Below, piece after piece: positions 53,322-57,667 of a stretch of 57,667 nt of DNA (positions are counted from its first letter, which is position 1; every line of letters starts with the position of its first letter). The notes beneath the pieces are model-generated. The model made no database searches. It was not told where the DNA came from and saw nothing but the letters and a program-made list of their open reading frames with translations. Both the position numbers and the translations under genes were made by a program. This DNA is from an uncultured Bacilli bacterium (GTDB lineage: Bacteria; Bacillota_I; Bacilli_A; ML615J-28; CAG-698), in NCBI GenBank assembly GCA_947627395.1, contig CANQVW010000001.1, forward strand, positions 1 to 57,667, given 5' to 3'.

Positions 53322-54216
53322 ACACATCTCAAAAAACTTTGGAAAGTTAACTGTTTTAAAAGATGTTAGCTGTGAAATCCAAAAAGGAGAAAAAGTTGTT
53401 ATTATTGGTCCTAGTGGTTCCGGTAAATCCACTTTGTTGCGATGCATGAATTTACTAGAAAAACCAGATCAAGGAGAAATATGGTTGGATGGAAAATTAA
53501 TATCTCCTATGGATATTTATTTGCATCCAGAAATTATTTTAAAATCTAAATCTTTTCAAAAGAAATGGAAAGAACAATCCATGAAGGAAGAGTCTAAAAC
53601 ACAAATTTTGGAATCTATTTGTCAAGAAAGAAAAATAAAGCCAAGGTTTGAAATAGGAAGTTTTCAAAAAGAAATAAAAAAGTTCATGAATGAAAATAGT
53701 TTGAATATCAATCAAAGTAGACAAAAAATGGGAATGTGTTTTCAACATTTTAATTTGTTTAATAACTTAACTATTTTACATAACTTAACTTTAGCACCAA
53801 TTTCATTACATCTAATGAATAAAGCTGAAGCCGAAGAAAAAGCATCTTTATTGTTAAAAAGAATTGGTTTATATAATAAAAAAGATGAGTATCCATCTAA
53901 ATTATCTGGAGGACAAAAACAAAGAGTTGCCATTGTTCGAAGTTTGTGTATGAATCCAGAAGTTATGTTGTTTGATGAACCAACAAGTGCTTTAGATCCA
54001 GAAATGGTTGGCGAAGTTTTGAATTTAATGAAAGATTTAGCAAACGAAGGAATGACCATGGTTGTGGTAACACATGAAATGGGATTCGCAAAAGAAATCA
54101 GTAGTCGAGTGCTTTTTATGGATGATGGAAAAATTATAGAGGAAGGAACTCCTAAAGAAATTTTTGATCATCCTAAATCTCCTAGATTAATAGATTTCTT
54201 AAGTAAAGTATTATAA
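53308..54216 (+). CDS. Amino-acid ABC transporter ATPase with an internal insertion
   Basis: This 302-residue GlnQ/HisP-type ATPase has Walker A GPSGSGKSTLLRCMN (about 32-46), signature LSGGQKQRVAIVRSL, Walker B VMLFDEPTSALDPEM and H-loop THEMGFA. Family members are about 240-250 residues. Here an extra stretch of roughly 60 lysine-rich residues lies between the GEIWLDGKLIS strand and the Q-loop segment RQKMGMCFQHFNLF. The start is GTG 53308, which gives the family N-terminus INVKHISKNFG. The binding site AAAGGAG is 11 bases upstream, inside the permease gene. Confidence 0.9.
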   Translation: MINVKHISKNFGKLTVLKDVSCEIQKGEKVVIIGPSGSGKSTLLRCMNLLEKPDQGEIWLDGKLISPMDIYLHPEIILKSKSFQKKWKEQSMKEESKTQILESICQERKIKPRFEIGSFQKEIKKFMNENSLNINQSRQKMGMCFQHFNLFNNLTILHNLTLAPISLHLMNKAEAEEKASLLLKRIGLYNKKDEYPSKLSGGQKQRVAIVRSLCMNPEVMLFDEPTSALDPEMVGEVLNLMKDLANEGMTMVVVTHEMGFAKEISSRVLFMDDGKIIEEGTPKEIFDHPKSPRLIDFLSKVL

Positions 54217-54233
54217 AGAAAAGGAATATAGAT

Positions 54234-55499
54234 ATGAAAAAAGCAATTCAATTTGTTTTACCTTTGTTATTATTCACTCTGATTATCAGTTTGTTGTGTG
54301 GATGTAATGAAGATGAAGAATTACATCATAAAGTAGATGATGTATTAGAACAATATAATGATTTAGAAGAAAAGTATGGACAACTTCAAAATCAACTTCA
54401 AGATGTCCAAAATCAATTAAGTGGAATTTATGATCAAGTTCATAAAGAAGAAGTCATTCAAAATCCTGATTATTCTAATGAAGCATATGAAAAAGTAAAA
54501 TATATTGACAAAGTATTACCAGATAGAGATTGTTATCATGGAGCCAATTTTAAGTTAGCACAAAAATGGATTGAATGGAATTTATTAGAAGCTGGATATA
54601 AAGCTAGTGACATTCAATATCAAGATGTTTCCATTATAAAATATGAGAAAAAAACAACTGATTTAAAAACAAAATATTCCCAAGCAAATTTCTCAACAGA
54701 TGGAAAGAACTATCAAAAAGATGGACGAGATTATGTGGAACAAGAAAATGGAGAATATGTGAAAGTAACCATTGAAACTCCAAATATTATCGTGACTAAA
54801 AAAGGTAAATCAACAAAACAAATTATTGTTGGAGCACACTATGATGGAACAGGAACAGGAGACAATGGTTCAGGGATTGCACTACTATTAACAACAGCCC
54901 AACATTTTTATTCCATTGAAACAGAATATACCCTTCAATTCGTTTTCTTCACAGCTGAAGAATATGGATGTTATGGATCTACTCATTATGCAAATGAAAT
55001 GACTGATGAAGAAGTAAATAATACTTTATATATGATTAATATGGATTCACTAGTTTGTGGCGATTATTGTTATTTATATGGTGGTATTCAAGATAATGAA
55101 AAACAAGTAGTTACAAAAACAGAAGCATTTGATCATGCAATGAAGGTAGCAACAAAACTAGGATTAACATTTAAACAAAACCCTTGGACATGGGAGAATC
55201 CAGCCCCAGGATATGACAAACCAGAGTATGCATCTCCATCCACTGGTGATTGGAGTGACCATGTAGGATTCAAAATGAGAAATATTACATATCTTTATAT
55301 GGAAGCAACCAATTGGGAAATTCCAGGACCATATAAAGAATATGATGGTTATGGAGAAACTGTTTTAGTTGGAATGTTAATGAATACTGAAAATGATTAT
55401 TTAGAATACATTGAAACATATTTCCCAGGACGTATTCAACATCATTTATCTCAATTTTCGCAATTATTAAATGGCTTATTAATTCAAACTGAATTTTAA
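54234..55499 (+). CDS. Secreted M28 family metallopeptidase (lipoprotein)
   Basis: This 421-residue protein has a lipoprotein signal (IISLLCGC, C24), a coiled coil (about 32-68, LEEKYGQLQNQLQDVQNQL), and an M28 aminopeptidase domain. Zinc and catalytic motifs are GAHYDGTGTGDNGSG (His, Asp), FFTAEEYGCYGS (Glu pair), INMDSLV (Asp) and WSDHVGF (His). It would release amino acids from peptides at the cell surface. It follows the amino-acid transporter genes at 17 bases, so peptide hydrolysis and amino-acid uptake are probably co-regulated through the leader RNA. Confidence 0.88.
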   Translation: MKKAIQFVLPLLLFTLIISLLCGCNEDEELHHKVDDVLEQYNDLEEKYGQLQNQLQDVQNQLSGIYDQVHKEEVIQNPDYSNEAYEKVKYIDKVLPDRDCYHGANFKLAQKWIEWNLLEAGYKASDIQYQDVSIIKYEKKTTDLKTKYSQANFSTDGKNYQKDGRDYVEQENGEYVKVTIETPNIIVTKKGKSTKQIIVGAHYDGTGTGDNGSGIALLLTTAQHFYSIETEYTLQFVFFTAEEYGCYGSTHYANEMTDEEVNNTLYMINMDSLVCGDYCYLYGGIQDNEKQVVTKTEAFDHAMKVATKLGLTFKQNPWTWENPAPGYDKPEYASPSTGDWSDHVGFKMRNITYLYMEATNWEIPGPYKEYDGYGETVLVGMLMNTENDYLEYIETYFPGRIQHHLSQFSQLLNGLLIQTEF

Positions 55500-55504
55500 A
55501 AGAG

Positions 55505-55553
55505 AAAAGAATCTAAAAAGGATAACTTATTCAACTTTATTAGATTCTTTTTT
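55505..55553 (+). terminator. Terminator after the M28 peptidase gene
   Basis: AAAAGAATCTAA (55505-55516) pairs with TTAGATTCTTTT (55540-55551), followed by T. It ends the transporter operon. Confidence 0.75.
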
Positions 55554-55624
55554 ATTTTATCCATATCTTTACTTAACTAAATCAATTTGATTATAGTTAT
55601 AGTTTTTAAAAATCTAAAAAACAC

Positions 55625-55653
55625 TTGCAATCATTAGTCAAATACAATATAAT
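55625..55653 (+). promoter_or_regulatory. Promoter of a short transcript
   Basis: TTGCAA (55625-55630), 17 bases, TATAAT (55648-55653). It would produce an RNA of about 150 nt ending at the terminator at 55807. Confidence 0.72.
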
Positions 55654-55695
55654 ATAGTTATAGATAAATATTTTTTATATGAGGGAGTTAAATAA

Positions 55696-55740
55696 ATATT
55701 TTTAGTTGTTGATGATGAGGTCTATGTATCTTTGTATTAA
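55696..55740 (+). pseudogene. Response-regulator N-terminal remnant
   Basis: A frame opening at ATA 55696, eight bases after GAGGGAG, reads IFLVVDDEVYVSLY and then stops at 55738-55740. The FLVVDDE string is typical of the first strand and acidic pocket of response-regulator receiver domains. The lack of a standard start and the early stop suggest a decayed gene or a short leader peptide. The match covers only 14 codons. Confidence 0.3.
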
Positions 55741-55780
55741 GAAAAATAATTGTTAAACATGAAATATAGAATTAAAATGT

Positions 55781-55807
55781 AAACTCCCTTGTAATAGGGA
55801 GTTTTTT
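55781..55807 (+). terminator. Terminator of the short transcript
   Basis: AAACTCCCT (55781-55789) pairs with AGGGAGTTT (55796-55804), followed by T. Confidence 0.85.
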
Positions 55808-55836
55808 GCTATTTTTACCCAGTAAGGAGATAAACA

Positions 55837-55911
55837 ATGAATAAAGGATACTTATTAAATAAAATTTACATATGGAATCAGGCGATTATTTTACTTTTGT
55901 TTGGGCACTAA
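55837..55911 (+). CDS. Possible 24-residue peptide
   Basis: ATG 55837 lies eight bases after AAGGAG and opens a 24-codon frame (MNKGYLLNKIYIWNQAIILL then LFGH) with a hydrophobic C-terminal half. It may be a small membrane peptide, a leader peptide, or the remnant of a longer membrane-protein gene. Nothing else gene-like is seen in 55912-56083, which is AT-rich and contains a small hairpin (AAGTGA/TCGCTT at 55911-55927). Confidence 0.35.
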   Translation: MNKGYLLNKIYIWNQAIILLLFGH

Positions 55912-56083
55912 AGTGATTTTTTCGCTTTCGTGCTGACCATAAAAACTTAAATTTTCTATATCTAATATTTATCACATGATAATTATTGTAATTTAAGGAT
56001 AGATAATCTACGATTTTACTATACTTTATCATGAATTCACATTTAATTTAAAATAATATTCATTAATAGGGAGGGAATATAAT

Positions 56084-57595
56084 ATGAAAAAATTTTTATT
56101 TACTTTAATGTTTTCTTTAATTATGGTATTTTCAGTATTTGGTACTTTAGATAATGTAGATGTAAATGCAGCAAGCATGACAGAGAATTATAATATGTAT
56201 GGTTTGGGAAAAACAGTAAATATTGCTAAAGATGGTTATTTAAATAATGATAGTATTAATGCAGCTAAAAGCATATTTGATCAAGAATGGCTTGAACAAA
56301 GATTGCAATCATCAGATGTAATTGAAGAAACAAACCAAAGTTCTTACACTAGTTCATTTTCATGTACCACTATCGAGGATTTTAAATTGAATTTAGGGTT
56401 AACGAGTAAATATAAAACAAGCATTGGGGGAAAGATTTTTGATGCATTCAATGCTACTGTAAAGGATTCATTCGAATTTAGTGGTGATGTAAAATTAAGT
56501 AATTATAAATATCGATTTTTCTATAAATGTTATGGCTATTATCCTAGATATTATGTTAACCTTGCTGGTAATGCTATTGTAACCGAATACGGAAAACATT
56601 TAGATAAAACATATGAGGGCTATTTAAACTTGTTATTTAGAGATGCTATTTCATCACAAATATTTTTTGATAAATTTGGAACTCATGTAATAACGTCAGG
56701 TAAATATGGAGGCAGCTTTGATTGTACTTACTTTGCAGTGAATAACCAAAAAGAAATTACAGCAGAAATGAAAGCAGATGCTGAAGCGGACGTTTCCGCA
56801 AAAATTTTTGATATAGTACATGGTGGTACGGGAGGATCTCTTCAATTCTGTGCTGCTACAAGTTACACTAAACTTACTTGTGCGGAAAATAGTAATGTTA
56901 AATCAATAGGTGGAGATGCCTTTGGACCAGTTAAATTTGAAGAGTTTGATGAAAAGATTGATCCATGGTTAAATTCTATAACAAATGAAACTGCATCATT
57001 GATTGATATTCCATCAAATGGGCTAACTCCATTATGGGAAATACTACCACCCCAACATTTAGATAAAATAGAGATTTTTAAAAACAAATGTAAAGAATAT
57101 CTATTAAACAACTCTGATCAATTATCTGAATTTGACATTGCACTGAATTTAGGTGATACGTTCTCTGACAACGAATTTCATACTATTAGAACAAATGAAA
57201 TAAAAATAAACCATAATAAACCAGAAGATAATGCAACTGATATTTTGGACTTAAAGTATGATTTAGGTGAAAAGGGTTTTAATTTGTTTAAGTCTGAAGG
57301 TTTTACAAAAGTAAAGATTGAAATTACAATGATTATGAGAGAAGAAAACGATGGATATCAATATGTTTATTTATATAACGATAATTCTGAACTGGCTAAG
57401 GAAAAATGTGAGTTAGGAACAAATGGCAAAGTAGTCAAAGATCCAACGTCATATACATTTAATTTTAAATCAATATCAATAAATATAAATGATATTCATG
57501 ATGGAATTTTGTATATAAAATATGGATCTAGTGGATTATTTCAAGATGATTGGTTTAATAAGGACGTGAGTGTAAAAGTTACTTATTTTAAATAA
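56084..57595 (+). CDS. Secreted MACPF-domain (perforin-like) protein
   Basis: This 503-residue protein has a cleavable signal peptide (cleavage after about A30 in VNAAS). Residues of about 60-340 form a MACPF domain. The signature FGTHVITSGKYGG lies at 198-210 (family pattern [YW]GTH[FY]-x6-GG), followed by a long region ending in IGGDAFGP and PWLNSI, also typical. There is no cholesterol-dependent cytolysin undecapeptide. The C-terminal 150 residues look like a beta-sandwich and may bind a target. MACPF proteins form membrane pores; in bacteria they act against competing bacteria or host cells. It heads an operon with an ABC transporter gene. Confidence 0.85.
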   Translation: MKKFLFTLMFSLIMVFSVFGTLDNVDVNAASMTENYNMYGLGKTVNIAKDGYLNNDSINAAKSIFDQEWLEQRLQSSDVIEETNQSSYTSSFSCTTIEDFKLNLGLTSKYKTSIGGKIFDAFNATVKDSFEFSGDVKLSNYKYRFFYKCYGYYPRYYVNLAGNAIVTEYGKHLDKTYEGYLNLLFRDAISSQIFFDKFGTHVITSGKYGGSFDCTYFAVNNQKEITAEMKADAEADVSAKIFDIVHGGTGGSLQFCAATSYTKLTCAENSNVKSIGGDAFGPVKFEEFDEKIDPWLNSITNETASLIDIPSNGLTPLWEILPPQHLDKIEIFKNKCKEYLLNNSDQLSEFDIALNLGDTFSDNEFHTIRTNEIKINHNKPEDNATDILDLKYDLGEKGFNLFKSEGFTKVKIEITMIMREENDGYQYVYLYNDNSELAKEKCELGTNGKVVKDPTSYTFNFKSISININDIHDGILYIKYGSSGLFQDDWFNKDVSVKVTYFK

Positions 57596-57606
57596 GGAGG
57601 ATTTAT

Positions 57607-57667
57607 ATGATATGTATAAACAAACTGACTAAGGAATATAAAACAAAAGAAAAATCATTTATTGCCT
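57607..57667 (+). CDS. ABC transporter ATP-binding protein, N-terminus (cut by window end)
   Basis: Only 20 codons are present: ATG 57607 after GGAGG, reading MICINKLTKEYKTKEKSFIA. This is the usual opening of a LolD/MacB/SalX-type ABC ATPase (M-I-x-I-x-x-L-x-K-x-Y). It begins 11 bases after the MACPF stop, so it is in the same operon. A role in export of, or immunity to, the MACPF protein is inference. Confidence 0.6.
   Translation, partial: MICINKLTKEYKTKEKSFIA

Larger units (their letters stand above)
55660..55807 (+). ncRNA. Short transcript with attenuator-like A-B-C arrangement
   Basis: A promoter and a strong terminator bracket about 150 bases without a normal gene. AGGGAGTT occurs at 55682-55689 (A) and again at 55796-55803 (C); AACTCCCT at 55782-55789 (B) can pair with either. 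B:C forms the terminator, and A:B would be an antiterminator that also masks the GAGGGAG ribosome binding site. The RNA may be a regulatory RNA or the leader of the genes downstream. Confidence 0.5.

Noticed and set aside
56084..57595. Cholesterol-dependent cytolysin
   Set aside because: The Trp-rich undecapeptide and Thr-Leu pair of cytolysins are absent; the GTH...GG signature fits MACPF.

Overview
The window is AT-rich (roughly 30% G+C by eye) chromosomal DNA from a low-GC Gram-positive bacterium. Several features point to a spore-forming Bacilli / Erysipelotrichales-like lineage: strong AAAGGAGG ribosome binding sites, an RNA polymerase delta subunit, a spoVT/abrB regulator, a SpoIIE phosphatase and a BofA-like protein, class II aldolase, an MsmX-type sugar ATPase, many lipoproteins and no outer-membrane genes. 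TGA is used as a stop (for example pth, mfd, mnmG), so the code is the standard bacterial one and not the mycoplasma code. Nearly all genes lie on the + strand. A species assignment is not possible from this sequence alone.

Layout. 1-3.3 kb: DNA repair nuclease sbcD (partial)-sbcC. 3.4-6.4 kb: two tandem DHH phosphoesterases, surE and a bofA-like gene. 6.4-12.2 kb: rpoE, a cupin, pyrG behind an attenuator, fhs-folD (one-carbon metabolism) and pth. 12.2-18.4 kb: mfd, spoVT, degV, a small membrane protein and fba. 18.5-22.8 kb: an uncharacterised cluster of five membrane proteins, three of which start with zinc ribbons and one of which is fused to a GNAT acetyltransferase. 22.9-25.3 kb: a surface lipoprotein with Ig-like repeats and a degenerate GH3 domain. 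25.4-30.1 kb: tRNA-Thr, mnmG, rsmG, soj/parA (no parB follows), mscS and a DUF951 gene. 30.1-37.4 kb: three ABC exporter half-transporters around an aminoglycoside 6-adenylyltransferase-like gene, then a DUF697-type membrane protein. 37.5-43 kb: spoIIE, rhodanese (-), a PucR-type regulator, a thioredoxin-like lipoprotein, M42 aminopeptidase (-) and a Cof-type HAD phosphatase (-). 43.1-46.7 kb: msmX-like ATPase, then pgk, an HPr-like gene and tpiA. 46.8-51.1 kb: a beta-helix lipoprotein, a large membrane protein paired with lemA, and hsp20. 51.1-55.5 kb: a long structured leader RNA, then an amino-acid ABC transporter (binding protein, permease, ATPase) and a secreted M28 peptidase. 55.5-57.7 kb: a short attenuator-like transcript with gene remnants, a secreted MACPF pore-forming protein and the first codons of an ABC transporter gene.

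Most interesting points. (1) The roughly 480-nt leader at 51187-51664 upstream of the amino-acid transporter contains three tandem copies of the same attenuator. In each copy a 16-pair helix P1 captures the 5' arm of a GNRA-capped terminator hairpin, so P1 and terminator are mutually exclusive; P1 shows compensatory base changes between copies. Copies 1 and 2 also hold a hairpin whose eight-base loop is complementary to an upstream eight-base strand (a probable pseudoknot), whereas copy 3 is a minimal form without that domain. It matches no riboswitch or T-box consensus I can recall and is the best candidate here for an undescribed regulatory system. (2) The HPr-like protein between pgk and tpiA has lost the PTS histidine but kept the regulatory serine, as in Crh. 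(3) The MACPF protein heads an operon with an ABC transporter, suggesting a toxin/immunity or toxin/export pair. (4) The zinc-ribbon membrane cluster, including the zinc-ribbon/GNAT fusion, has no function I recognise.
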